From: Chloroflexota bacterium
GTDB taxonomy: Bacteria; Chloroflexota; UBA11872
Assembly: GCA_026707185.1 (NCBI GenBank)
Contig: JAPOXI010000039.1
Location: 1-13,438, forward strand
Direction of reading: 5' to 3'
DNA length: 13,438 nucleotides
Shown here in pieces: positions 1 to 5,790 of this stretch. The notes below the pieces were generated by a model, which saw nothing but the letters and a program-made list of their open reading frames with translations, did no database searches and was not told where the DNA came from. Position numbers and translations under genes: made by a program. Every line of letters begins with the position of its first letter. Within the stretch, counting starts at the first letter, position 1.

Positions 1-636
1 ATGCTGGAGATGGCAAAGCTCGGGGCGCGTGTCATGCATCCGCGCGCGGTCGAGATTGCCGAGCACTTCAGCATGCCGGTAGTGGTACGTTCCAGTTTCA
101 GCGATGCACCAGGGACGGAAATTGTGGCTGAATCAGCGGTTCCGATTGAAACCATGCAGCGTGTGCGCGCCGTCGCGCACGATACCGACGTGGCGCGGGT
201 GACAATACGCGGCGTCAGCGACCGACCGGGTCTGGCGCATGCGTTGTTCCAACCCCTGGCTGAGCGGCACATCAATATCGACGTGATCGTGCAAAACGTC
301 TCGGACGGCGGGGTGACCGATCTTTCCTTCACCGTTGGCGAGACTGACCTGGACGCGACGCTCGACCTCATCCGCCCCGTGGCGGCGGAGATTGGCGCCC
401 GTGACGTAGCGGCGTCGACCGAGTTGGGCAAGGTGAGCATCGTAGGCGTGGGCATTCAGAGCACGCCTGGAATCGCAGCCCGGATGTTTGGGGCCCTGGC
501 GGCTGCCGGCATCAACATCGTGAGCATTACCACCAGCGAGATTCGCCTGACGTGCCTCGTGGACAAGTCGGAAGTGGCGCGGGCGACCGAGCTGTTGCAC
601 GACGAATTCGATCTGAGCGCCCCAGACTCCGGTTGA
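1..636 (+). CDS. lysC: Aspartate kinase, C-terminal part (5' end outside window)
   Basis: Aspartate kinase phosphorylates L-aspartate, the first step toward lysine, threonine, methionine and diaminopimelate. Only the last 211 residues are visible. The opening residues (MLEMAKLGARVMHPRAVEIA) match the end of the kinase domain, about residue 190 of a usual ~400-residue enzyme, so the ATG at base 1 is very probably an internal Met. Two ACT domains follow, at about residues 66-125 (VTIRGVSDRPGLA, then INIDVIVQN) and 144-205 (VSIVGVGIQSTPGIAARMF, then INIVSITTSEIRLTCLVD). These ACT domains normally bind lysine and/or threonine for feedback inhibition. An internal start giving a separate regulatory beta subunit, as in Bacillus, is possible but cannot be judged here. 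The stop is TGA at 634-636, and the next gene begins 95 bp downstream on the same strand. Confidence 0.95.
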   Translation: MLEMAKLGARVMHPRAVEIAEHFSMPVVVRSSFSDAPGTEIVAESAVPIETMQRVRAVAHDTDVARVTIRGVSDRPGLAHALFQPLAERHINIDVIVQNVSDGGVTDLSFTVGETDLDATLDLIRPVAAEIGARDVAASTELGKVSIVGVGIQSTPGIAARMFGALAAAGINIVSITTSEIRLTCLVDKSEVARATELLHDEFDLSAPDSG

Positions 637-657
637 CGGCGCACCCTCGGTTCGTGA

Positions 658-735
658 ATGTCCGCTGGTACCATGAAAGTGCGCGCCAAACCTGTTAGAT
701 CGTCGCCTGGAGCGGGGAAGGCGATAGCCAAATGA
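658..735 (+). CDS. Possible short upstream ORF (25 codons) coupled to the DUF151 gene
   Basis: An ORF runs from ATG 658 (or in-frame ATG 673) to TGA 733-735. The stop overlaps the ATG of the next gene as ATGA (732-735), the classic arrangement for translational coupling. From ATG 673 it encodes a basic 20-residue peptide, MKVRAKPVRSSPGAGKAIAK, with six Lys/Arg. I see no good Shine-Dalgarno for either ATG, and a short ORF of this size can arise by chance. It could be a leader peptide or simply untranslated sequence. No function is assigned. Confidence 0.2.
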   Translation: MSAGTMKVRAKPVRSSPGAGKAIAK

Positions 736-1247
736 TCGAGATGATCGTGGATAGCGTGCGCGTGAATCTCATCAGCCCTAGCCGAGTCGTGGTATTGAAG
801 GAGCGGGACGGACCGCGCTATCTCGCCATCGTGATCGGTCAAGGCGAGGCCGACGCAATTGCGGTCAAGCTCCAGGATCACGATGTCCCACGGCCACTGA
901 CGCACGACCTGCTCAAGCAGCTGATTGAATCCGTCAGTGGCTCCGTGGAACGCGTGGTGGTGACGGATCTGGTCGACACGACGTTCTTTGCGACGATCGT
1001 CCTGGATGTCGGGGGCAGCCGCTGCGAGTTGGACTCCCGTCCGAGCGACGCCATTGCACTTGCCGTACGGGCGAACGCACCGATTCTGGTTGAACCGTCG
1101 GTGCTCAATGAAGCCGGGTTCGAGCCTGACACCGACGGTGAGGAAGCTGGCGAAGGCGAGCCGGTGGCGGAAGAGAAATTGGAAGTCTTCCGCGAGTTCA
1201 TCAACCAGCTTGATCTCGATGACCTGGACAAGTCATCGACTGGTTGA
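732..1247 (+). CDS. Bifunctional nuclease family protein (DUF151)
   Basis: This is a 171-residue member of the BFN/DUF151 family. Residues 1-125 form the domain: an N-terminal hydrophobic strand (MIVDSVRVNLISPSRVVVL), the central YLAIVIGQGEADAIA, and the family signature DSRPSDAIALAVRANAPI at 101-118. An acidic linker (about 131-149, rich in Glu/Asp/Gly) leads to a short C-terminal segment, LEVFREFINQLDLDDL, which resembles the tail of longer bacterial members. The family is named from a plant protein with RNase and DNase activity; the role in bacteria is poorly established, so nuclease activity is not certain. A purine-rich GGGGAAGG lies about 10 nt upstream of ATG 732. A second in-frame Met at 741 is an alternative start. 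It follows lysC by 95 bp and may be co-transcribed. Confidence 0.9.
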   Translation: MIEMIVDSVRVNLISPSRVVVLKERDGPRYLAIVIGQGEADAIAVKLQDHDVPRPLTHDLLKQLIESVSGSVERVVVTDLVDTTFFATIVLDVGGSRCELDSRPSDAIALAVRANAPILVEPSVLNEAGFEPDTDGEEAGEGEPVAEEKLEVFREFINQLDLDDLDKSSTG

Positions 1248-1385
1248 TTATCTCGATATAGCACCTGAGTCCCGGCTGCTGGAAACGCCTAAACCTGGGC
1301 ACGCGCCAGTCGACTTCCGGTCAGCAGGAATCTAAAGCTCCCGAGCGCATGGCGTCGGCACGTGGGCGCCCGCCGCCCGCCAGCG

Positions 1386-2390
1386 TCAGGTCTGACGTAC
1401 GACTTCGCGCTGCCCGGAGACCGCCGATCGCCGGATCGCCGCAAGGACCTCCAGCAGATGCACGCTGTCTTCGGGAGGTGAGCCGTTTTCGGTCGTGCCG
1501 TTGAGAACTTCCAGGAAGTGCTCGTCAGGATTGCTCCCGCCGGTGAGTCCCTCAACCTCGCGGGTGACCTTTGCCTCGAGATCGTCTTCGAAAATGACCT
1601 CTACGCCGCCGGAGGCCCAGTCCGCGCGGATTGCGCCACTGCCGGCAACCACCGCCAGGCGCTCCCCGAAGGTGTGACCGGTGCCGATGATCGAAAGCGT
1701 GCCGATTGCGCCGTTGTCGAAGACCAGTACGGCTGCGCCGTCCGCCTCGACTTCCAGATCGTAGGTCCGTAATCGTGCGTCCACTTCGACGATTCGCAGC
1801 CCAGTAGTCCAGAGCAGCATGTCCATCAGATGGCTGCCGGAGTCGCTGAGCTGGCCGCCGCCACCAAGAGCCACCGTGCTACGCCACTTTCCCCTCGCCG
1901 CGCCAATCCAAGCCTGCCACTGGCTGGCCTGAACGTGCGTAATGTCGCCAATGTCGCGGCTTTGCAGGCGCTGGCGCATGTAGGTGTAACCGGGGCTGAA
2001 TCGTCGCTGGAAGCCAACCACCACGTGCCGCTCGACCGCCTGCGCATGATCGGCGATCTCCTGGGCCAATTCGGGGGTGTGGGCAAGAGGCTTCTCACAG
2101 AGCACGTGCAACCCGGCGTCCAGGGCGCCCATGACATGCTCGTGGTGCAGCGTATGGGGCGTAGAGACGAGCGCTAGATCAAGATCGGTTGCATCCAACA
2201 GGTGACGCCAGTCGGCGTAGGCCGGAACTTTGTCCAGGCCTTCGACATTCGACCGCGCGGCCGCAATCGACGCATCAGACGGGTCCGCCATGCCGACCAC
2301 TTCAACCTCTGGCATCGCGAGGAATCGCCGCAGGTGGCCGGCGGAGTTGCCGCCAACGCCGATGGCGCCTAGTCGGTATGGCATGGACAT
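1386..2390 (-). CDS. Gfo/Idh/MocA family NAD(P)-dependent oxidoreductase
   Basis: A complete 334-residue enzyme of the glucose-fructose oxidoreductase/inositol dehydrogenase family, which oxidises or reduces sugars, inositols and related compounds. The N-terminal Rossmann fold starts with LGAIGVGGNSAGH (7-19) and an acidic residue after the second strand (ADPSDA, 35-40). The signature EKP is at 99-101 (HVLCEKPLAHTPELA). The C-terminal half has the catalytic-region pattern GGGGQLSDSGSHLMDMLLW (176-194), where Asp183 and His187 occupy the usual conserved positions. Substrate cannot be predicted. The start ATG 2390 has a weak SD, and a second Met lies two codons on. It is last in a same-strand group; the preceding 100-residue gene ends 65 bp upstream, so co-transcription is possible. 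The 138-bp gap to the convergent DUF151 gene holds no clear terminator. Confidence 0.92.
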   Translation of the reverse strand: MSMPYRLGAIGVGGNSAGHLRRFLAMPEVEVVGMADPSDASIAAARSNVEGLDKVPAYADWRHLLDATDLDLALVSTPHTLHHEHVMGALDAGLHVLCEKPLAHTPELAQEIADHAQAVERHVVVGFQRRFSPGYTYMRQRLQSRDIGDITHVQASQWQAWIGAARGKWRSTVALGGGGQLSDSGSHLMDMLLWTTGLRIVEVDARLRTYDLEVEADGAAVLVFDNGAIGTLSIIGTGHTFGERLAVVAGSGAIRADWASGGVEVIFEDDLEAKVTREVEGLTGGSNPDEHFLEVLNGTTENGSPPEDSVHLLEVLAAIRRSAVSGQREVVRQT

Positions 2391-2455
2391 CGTGCAGTGC
2401 GCGCAGACGGGCGGAAGTCTACGTCAACCTGCTGGTCCGCGACGCTCGACGAAGC

Positions 2456-2758
2456 CTATGCGTCGCGGGTGGTTGGGTCTCCGGGAACGAACTGACCGCC
2501 GTACGGAAGCGGGAGTCGCTCCACGGTCTCTCGGAACGTCCCGCGCCCCTTCAACAGGTCATGCACATCCCAGCCCTGGGCTTCCAACTGTTCCAGGACA
2601 TAGGCCAGTTCGTAGCGATCGCCGGTTTCCTCGTCGATGAATGCATCCGTCCAGCCCAACTGGTATCGCGGGACCGGGAAAGTACCCTCGCCATTTTGGC
2701 GCGGAATCTGGAACCGAAACTCGGAAACGCGGATGTGGCGACGCGGCTCGCTGCTCAT
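2456..2758 (-). CDS. Hypothetical 100-residue protein
   Basis: I do not recognise this protein. It is soluble-looking, with no membrane segment, no signal peptide and no cysteine. The first 15 residues are basic (MSSEPRRHIRVSEFRF). The centre is aromatic and acidic (PRYQLGWTDAFIDEETGDRYELA, residues 30-52, quoted in part), followed by a predicted helix LAYVLEQLEAQGWDVHDLLKG and a Pro/Gly-rich tail. The ORF starts at ATG 2758 with AGGG five bases upstream and ends at TAG 2456. It lies between the methyltransferase and oxidoreductase genes on the same strand (73 and 65 bp gaps). Long opposite-strand ORFs overlap it, but this frame has the better start context and a protein-like composition. Reality as a gene is likely but unproven. 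Confidence 0.6.
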   Translation of the reverse strand: MSSEPRRHIRVSEFRFQIPRQNGEGTFPVPRYQLGWTDAFIDEETGDRYELAYVLEQLEAQGWDVHDLLKGRGTFRETVERLPLPYGGQFVPGDPTTRDA

Positions 2759-2831
2759 ATGGGCCCTAGGTTACGGGAGCGAAACGCCCGGACGGCTTGA
2801 CGCCGATTGTGAGTAGCGCGCCGCCTCCGTG

Positions 2832-3641
2832 TCAACGGTCTTTGGTGCGACCGACGACGATCAGGTTTGGCGAGTCGTCGCGCCAGGGTTGGCGCGAGTA
2901 GTCACCGTAGACCGCGTCGATCCGCAGGCCCGCCTCCACAAATTCGGCCACCACCTCGTCTCTGGTAAGCAGCGCCAGGCTGTAGCCGAGTTTCCGTTCG
3001 TTAACAAGCAGCGGGCCGTCGTAGTAGCGGTAAATCAGCGTGCTGCAGCCACGATGTCCAGTCGCGTCGTAGGTGTAGAAGCGCTCGCGGGTGACGCGCA
3101 GCCCCGTGGCGGGATCGCGTTCCAGAAACTCAACTTCCTCGTGGTCCGGGGTGGCGTCTAGGGGCGTGGCGGAGAACACATCCACGGCCACACCGCCGCC
3201 GGGCCGAACGTGCGCAACGGCGTTTTGCAGCGTTTCCAGGCGAGATTCTCGGTCCGGGAGCAGCAGGTATGAGTTGAAGCCCACCAGCGCAAAGTCAAAG
3301 GTTTCAGCCAGTCGACAGGTGCGCATGTCTCCGCGGCGCAGACGCAGGTGCGTGCGGGTCGCGCGAGGCAGCGCGGCGCGGCGCGCTGCCGCACGCGCCA
3401 GCATGGCTGCCGAGGTGTCAACACCGCTGAGTTGAAAGCCGCGTCGGGCCAGGGGCACCGCGATGCGCCCTGTGCCGACGGCGAATTCGAGCAGCCGCGG
3501 ACCGGCGCGCTGCCCCTCGGCGATCCAGAAGTCCAGCTCCGCTCCCTCGCACTCCGGGTACTCCAGGTCGTAAACCTGCGCGGCCGGGTCGTATCCCGTT
3601 TCGCGAAACGTCGGAGCCGTGACCAGTCGTGGCTTGTGCAT
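2832..3641 (-). CDS. Class I SAM-dependent methyltransferase
   Basis: A 269-residue protein with a seven-strand SAM-binding fold. Motif I is LLEFAVGTGRIAVPLA (50-65). The acidic residue that usually binds the SAM ribose is Asp75 (SGVDTSAAML). Motif II-like LRRGDMR places Asp105 near the adenine. A post-motif segment, FDFALVGFNSYLLLPD (115-130), and VRPGGGVAVDVF (145-156) complete the core. The C-terminal part (about 165-265) is rich in aromatic residues and probably forms the substrate side. The substrate is unknown; the family includes small-molecule and sugar methyltransferases. It starts at ATG 3641, 27 bp after the nucleotidyltransferase stop, so the two are very likely co-transcribed and may act in one pathway. 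The SD is weak, which suggests coupled translation. Confidence 0.88.
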   Translation of the reverse strand: MHKPRLVTAPTFRETGYDPAAQVYDLEYPECEGAELDFWIAEGQRAGPRLLEFAVGTGRIAVPLARRGFQLSGVDTSAAMLARAAARRAALPRATRTHLRLRRGDMRTCRLAETFDFALVGFNSYLLLPDRESRLETLQNAVAHVRPGGGVAVDVFSATPLDATPDHEEVEFLERDPATGLRVTRERFYTYDATGHRGCSTLIYRYYDGPLLVNERKLGYSLALLTRDEVVAEFVEAGLRIDAVYGDYSRQPWRDDSPNLIVVGRTKDR

Positions 3642-3668
3642 GTCAGGGCCGCCCAGCGGCCGTGGGCA

Positions 3669-4376
3669 TCAGTCGACGCCGGCGTAGTTCAGAGGCGCTT
3701 CGGCGAGTTCCTCTTCGAGGTTGGCGTGATCTTTCACGCTATCCATGCCGCGCCAGCGCGCTTCGGATCGGAACGCGCCCAGTCGGCCTGCGGTGGCCAG
3801 CTTCGGGAACGTGCTGTCCTCGTGATCGCCGACTTCAGGCAGGTGATCTTCGAATGACCGGTCGAGCACGTACACGCCGCCGTTGATCCAGTGCGGGAGC
3901 ACCGGGTTGGTGGTGAACCGGCTGACCTTGCGATCGTCCACTTCCACGATCCCGTATTGGCTGACGTAGGGCGTGAGCAGAATGGAGGCCAGATTCGCGT
4001 CAGCCTGATGCTGCTCCAGCATGGGGGCCAGCCGCTGTTCCGTCAGGATGTCGGCGTTGGAAGCCATGACGACCGGCTCGTCGCGCGGAATCTGCTGCAT
4101 TCCCAGCCGCAGGCCACCCCCACGACCCATGGGCGTGTGCTCCACTGCGTAGCTGAAGCTGGCGCCGACGGCCGATCCGTCGCCAAAGTGGTCTTCAATT
4201 ACCTCGTGCAGGTAGCCGCAGGAAATGACGAAGTGATTGACGCCCTGTGCCTGATACCACTCGACCTGGTGCTGCATGATGGGTTTGCCGGCAACGGCGA
4301 CCATGGGCTTGGGAACGTTGGCGGTTAGCGGCCGCAGGCGTTCGCCACGGCCTCCGGCGATCAAGACGGCGTACAC
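3669..4376 (-). CDS. NTP-transferase family sugar-phosphate nucleotidyltransferase
   Basis: Enzymes of this fold join a sugar 1-phosphate to an NTP to give an NDP-sugar. In the 235-residue product (numbered from GTG 4376), the nucleotide-binding signature is AVLIAGGRGERLRPLT (3-18) followed by PKPM with Lys23. The metal-binding position normally NGD reads NAD (Asp109 in VVMASNADIL). NGGVYVLD is at 165-172, and the second metal Asp is probably Asp212 in RWRGMDSVKD. The usual LGTAGAL stretch reads MGRGGGL (83-89). The sugar and base specificity are unknown. The frame is open up to 4460, but I chose GTG 4376 because GGAGG sits about 8 nt upstream, homology starts immediately there, and a consensus -10 (4425-4430) lies between the two candidate starts. 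No hexapeptide domain is present. The methyltransferase follows after 27 bp. Confidence 0.88.
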   Translation of the reverse strand: MYAVLIAGGRGERLRPLTANVPKPMVAVAGKPIMQHQVEWYQAQGVNHFVISCGYLHEVIEDHFGDGSAVGASFSYAVEHTPMGRGGGLRLGMQQIPRDEPVVMASNADILTEQRLAPMLEQHQADANLASILLTPYVSQYGIVEVDDRKVSRFTTNPVLPHWINGGVYVLDRSFEDHLPEVGDHEDSTFPKLATAGRLGAFRSEARWRGMDSVKDHANLEEELAEAPLNYAGVD

Positions 4377-4381
4377 GCAGC

Positions 4382-4388
4382 GGACCTC
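4382..4388 (-). promoter_or_regulatory. Strong Shine-Dalgarno deciding the nucleotidyltransferase start
   Basis: On the minus strand the sequence reads GGAGGTCCGCTGCGTG. The GGAGG lies about 8 nt before the GTG at 4376-4374. It is among the best SD matches in the window, and it places the start 84 bases inside the longest open frame. Confidence 0.7.
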
Positions 4389-4424
4389 CAGAACATCACG
4401 GGCACTAGGGCGCCAAGACGGGCG

Positions 4425-4430
4425 ATTATA
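4425..4430 (-). promoter_or_regulatory. Consensus -10 (TATAAT) for the nucleotidyltransferase-methyltransferase pair
   Basis: The minus strand carries a perfect TATAAT here, about 50 bases before the GTG start. No TTGACA-like -35 is present at 16-18 bp; that position is instead covered by an inverted repeat (4446-4466). Initiation would fall near 4418 and leave a leader of about 40 nt. A weak or activator-dependent promoter would fit. The call rests on one element only. Confidence 0.45.
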
Positions 4431-4445
4431 GGAACGGTGCCGCGA

Positions 4446-4466
4446 CGGTACCCGCGACACGTACCG
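4446..4466. repeat. Inverted repeat CGGTAC-N9-GTACCG, possible operator
   Basis: CGGTAC (4446-4451) and GTACCG (4461-4466) form a 6-bp inverted repeat with a 9-bp spacer. Overlapping it, CCGCGAC is directly repeated at 4440-4446 and 4452-4458. The repeat covers the -35 position of the predicted promoter at 4425-4430, where a repressor or activator could act. No uridine tract follows on either strand, so it is not a rho-independent terminator. No regulator can be named. Confidence 0.35.
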
Positions 4467-4481
4467 GTGCGGAGATCACGG

Positions 4482-4904
4482 TTACTCGATGCCGTCCGGC
4501 GCCAGGGCGCTGCGCAGTTCAATGACGTTGCCATCCGGATCTCGAAAGTAGAGGGATCGTCCCTCGGGATCGTCCGTTGGACCTTCGACCGCTGAGCCGG
4601 CGGCGACGATGACCTCGGCCGCACGTTCGAACTCAGCTTCGCCCAATGCCAGCGCCACGTGTTGCACACCGAGCCGCCGCCAGTCGCGGGCGCCCGCTTC
4701 AGGTCGCCGTTCCGGCGCCTGAAACAGGTGAAGCGAGAAGCCTGGCGCTGCGAGTACGTGGCGGAAGGCCGTACGCGCCTTCGGCGAGAGACTGAATACC
4801 CGTGCGTAGAACGCGGCGCTTCTGTCGAGGTCACGCACGTTGATTGCTACGTGATCCACGCGGCTTAGTCGGAGCCCTCTGATTCCCACCGGCCTCGTTG
4901 CCAT
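4482..4904 (-). CDS. VOC-superfamily (glyoxalase/dioxygenase-fold) protein
   Basis: A 140-residue single-unit vicinal-oxygen-chelate protein made of two beta-alpha-beta-beta-beta modules. Module one starts LSRVDHVAINVRDLDRSAAFY (13-33). Module two starts GVQHVALAL (79-87) and ends with the typical YFRDPDGNVIELRS (119-132). Potential metal ligands are His18, His59 (FSLHLF), His82 and Glu129. These positions suit a metal-dependent glyoxalase, fosfomycin-resistance-type or ring-cleaving enzyme, but the subgroup cannot be told from sequence alone. ATG 4904 has AAGGAAG six bases upstream. The gene heads the minus-strand group and diverges from nrdR across about 200 bp. A weak GATACT at 4932-4937 could be its -10, without a matching -35. 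Confidence 0.88.
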   Translation of the reverse strand: MATRPVGIRGLRLSRVDHVAINVRDLDRSAAFYARVFSLSPKARTAFRHVLAAPGFSLHLFQAPERRPEAGARDWRRLGVQHVALALGEAEFERAAEVIVAAGSAVEGPTDDPEGRSLYFRDPDGNVIELRSALAPDGIE

Positions 4905-5006
4905 TGGCGCTTCCTTCTAGACGGCGTGAACAGTATCGCGCTTCGGCTAAGGGTTGAGAGCCGTCGTGATAGATGTCGACGAGGGAACGGCTACAGCACG
5001 TGCTTA

Positions 5007-5022
5007 CCACAAGATGTAGGTT
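5007..5022 (+). promoter_or_regulatory. NrdR-box-like site 1 upstream of nrdR
   Basis: CCACAAGATGTAGGTT resembles the published NrdR-box consensus acaCwAtATaTwGwgt. The conserved C, A, AT, T and G positions match; the mismatches are at the first base, at the lower-case t and a of the core, and toward the 3' end. It lies 40 bp upstream of a second, better site, in the same register. NrdR usually binds paired boxes that sit on one face of the helix. Confidence 0.5.
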
Positions 5023-5046
5023 GCACTTGAGTTCTGCCCGAATGAC

Positions 5047-5062
5047 ATACTAGATGTAGTGG
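5047..5062 (+). promoter_or_regulatory. NrdR-box-like site 2, overlapping the -35 position of the nrdR promoter
   Basis: ATACTAGATGTAGTGG matches the NrdR-box consensus at about 12 of 16 positions and contains the imperfect palindrome ACTA-GATG-TAGT (5049-5060). With site 1 it forms a pair spaced 40 bp start to start, close to four helical turns. It covers the -35 position (about 5048-5053) relative to the extended -10 at 5068-5076, so binding should block polymerase. This supports autorepression of nrdR. Confidence 0.6.
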
Positions 5063-5067
5063 ATGGA

Positions 5068-5076
5068 TGGTATGAT
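5068..5076 (+). promoter_or_regulatory. Extended -10 promoter element of nrdR
   Basis: TGGTATGAT fits the extended -10 pattern TGnTATnAT. No good -35 is visible, as is common for extended -10 promoters. Transcription would start near 5083, giving a leader of about 24 nt to ATG 5107. This excludes the upstream GTG at 5059 as the translation start. Confidence 0.5.
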
Positions 5077-5106
5077 CTGCGCCCTATTCGTGGGCGAGTG
5101 CGAGAC

Positions 5107-5751
5107 ATGCGGTGCCCAGCCTGCAGGTCGGCACGATTGCAAGTCGTCGATACGCGGGAGGCTGCGGACGCCACCCGGAGGCGGCGCGCCTGCCAGGAAT
5201 GCAGCCATCGCTTCACGACCTATGAGCGTCGCGACGCCTACGCGTGCCCGCACTGTGGACGCGATGAGGCCCGCGTGGAGTCATTCGAGGTTACGCCGCA
5301 GCGAGCCTTGCGGCGCCATCGTCGCTGCGCCCATTGCGGGCGGGGCTACCAGACGCTGGAACGGTTGGCTCGAATGGACATACGTGTACTGAAAGCTGAC
5401 GGTCGGAGCGAAGCGTTCAACTGGGGCAAGGTGTACCGCTCGATCATGATCGCGGGAACGAAGCGACCGATCACCAGCGACTGGGCGGAAGCGACGGCCA
5501 TTCAGATCGAGAACGAGCTGCTCAGCCGCGACGCACTGGATGTGGCCTCCAAGCAGATTGCCGACATGGTGATGGAACGCCTGGTGACACTGGACGAGGT
5601 GGCCTACGTGCGGTACGCGTCGAGCTACTTCGGTGAAGGCGGCATTCCCGAGATGCTGGAGACCATCAACGAGTCACGGGTTCGGCGTGAGCGAACCGAA
5701 ATCGAGCGAACCACGCTGCCGCTCGTGCCAACGGACGCGGACGATTCGTAG
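5107..5751 (+). CDS. nrdR: NrdR-type ribonucleotide reductase repressor with duplicated zinc ribbon
   Basis: NrdR is a zinc-ribbon/ATP-cone repressor that senses ATP/dATP and represses ribonucleotide reductase genes. In this 214-residue protein (family usual about 150-175), zinc ribbon 1 has Cys3, Cys6, Cys29 and Cys32 with the typical ATRRRRACQECSHRFTTYER. A second ribbon follows, with Cys47, Cys50, Cys74 and Cys77 (ALRRHRRCAHCGRGYQTLER). The ATP cone starts at about residue 91 (IRVLKADGRSEAFNWGKVYR) and ends near the conserved ELVMERL/DEVAYVRFAS-like region, here MVMERLVTLDEVAYVRYASSYF. I chose ATG 5107 because family homology starts there and the predicted promoter overlaps the upstream candidates; GTG 5098 is an alternative. 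The local SD is weak. No RNR gene lies in the window. Two NrdR-box-like sites upstream suggest autoregulation. The duplication is the notable oddity. Confidence 0.92.
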   Translation: MRCPACRSARLQVVDTREAADATRRRRACQECSHRFTTYERRDAYACPHCGRDEARVESFEVTPQRALRRHRRCAHCGRGYQTLERLARMDIRVLKADGRSEAFNWGKVYRSIMIAGTKRPITSDWAEATAIQIENELLSRDALDVASKQIADMVMERLVTLDEVAYVRYASSYFGEGGIPEMLETINESRVRRERTEIERTTLPLVPTDADDS

Positions 5752-5790
5752 CTCGCGTGCCGACCGCCGGCAGCCAGTCAGCCTGTCGCA

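Noticed and set aside
1364..1371. GGGCGCCC palindrome in the gap between the convergent DUF151 and oxidoreductase genes, considered as a terminator
   Set aside because: The stem is only four base pairs per arm with no loop and no T-run on either strand; a palindrome of this size is expected in GC-rich DNA.
2189..2800. A 203-codon plus-strand frame spanning the oxidoreductase start and the 100-residue gene
   Set aside because: It overlaps the conserved Rossmann region of the oxidoreductase and has an Arg/Pro/Ser-rich product without a recognisable fold.
4377..4460. Extra 28 N-terminal residues of the nucleotidyltransferase in the longest open frame
   Set aside because: The stretch is Arg/Ser-rich, lies before the conserved nucleotide-binding strand, contains the predicted -10, and is bypassed by a strong SD serving GTG 4376.
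5059..5106. A 16-residue N-terminal extension of NrdR from GTG 5059
   Set aside because: The predicted promoter and NrdR-box site 2 fall inside or at its start, and NrdR proteins begin at the M-R-C-P motif.
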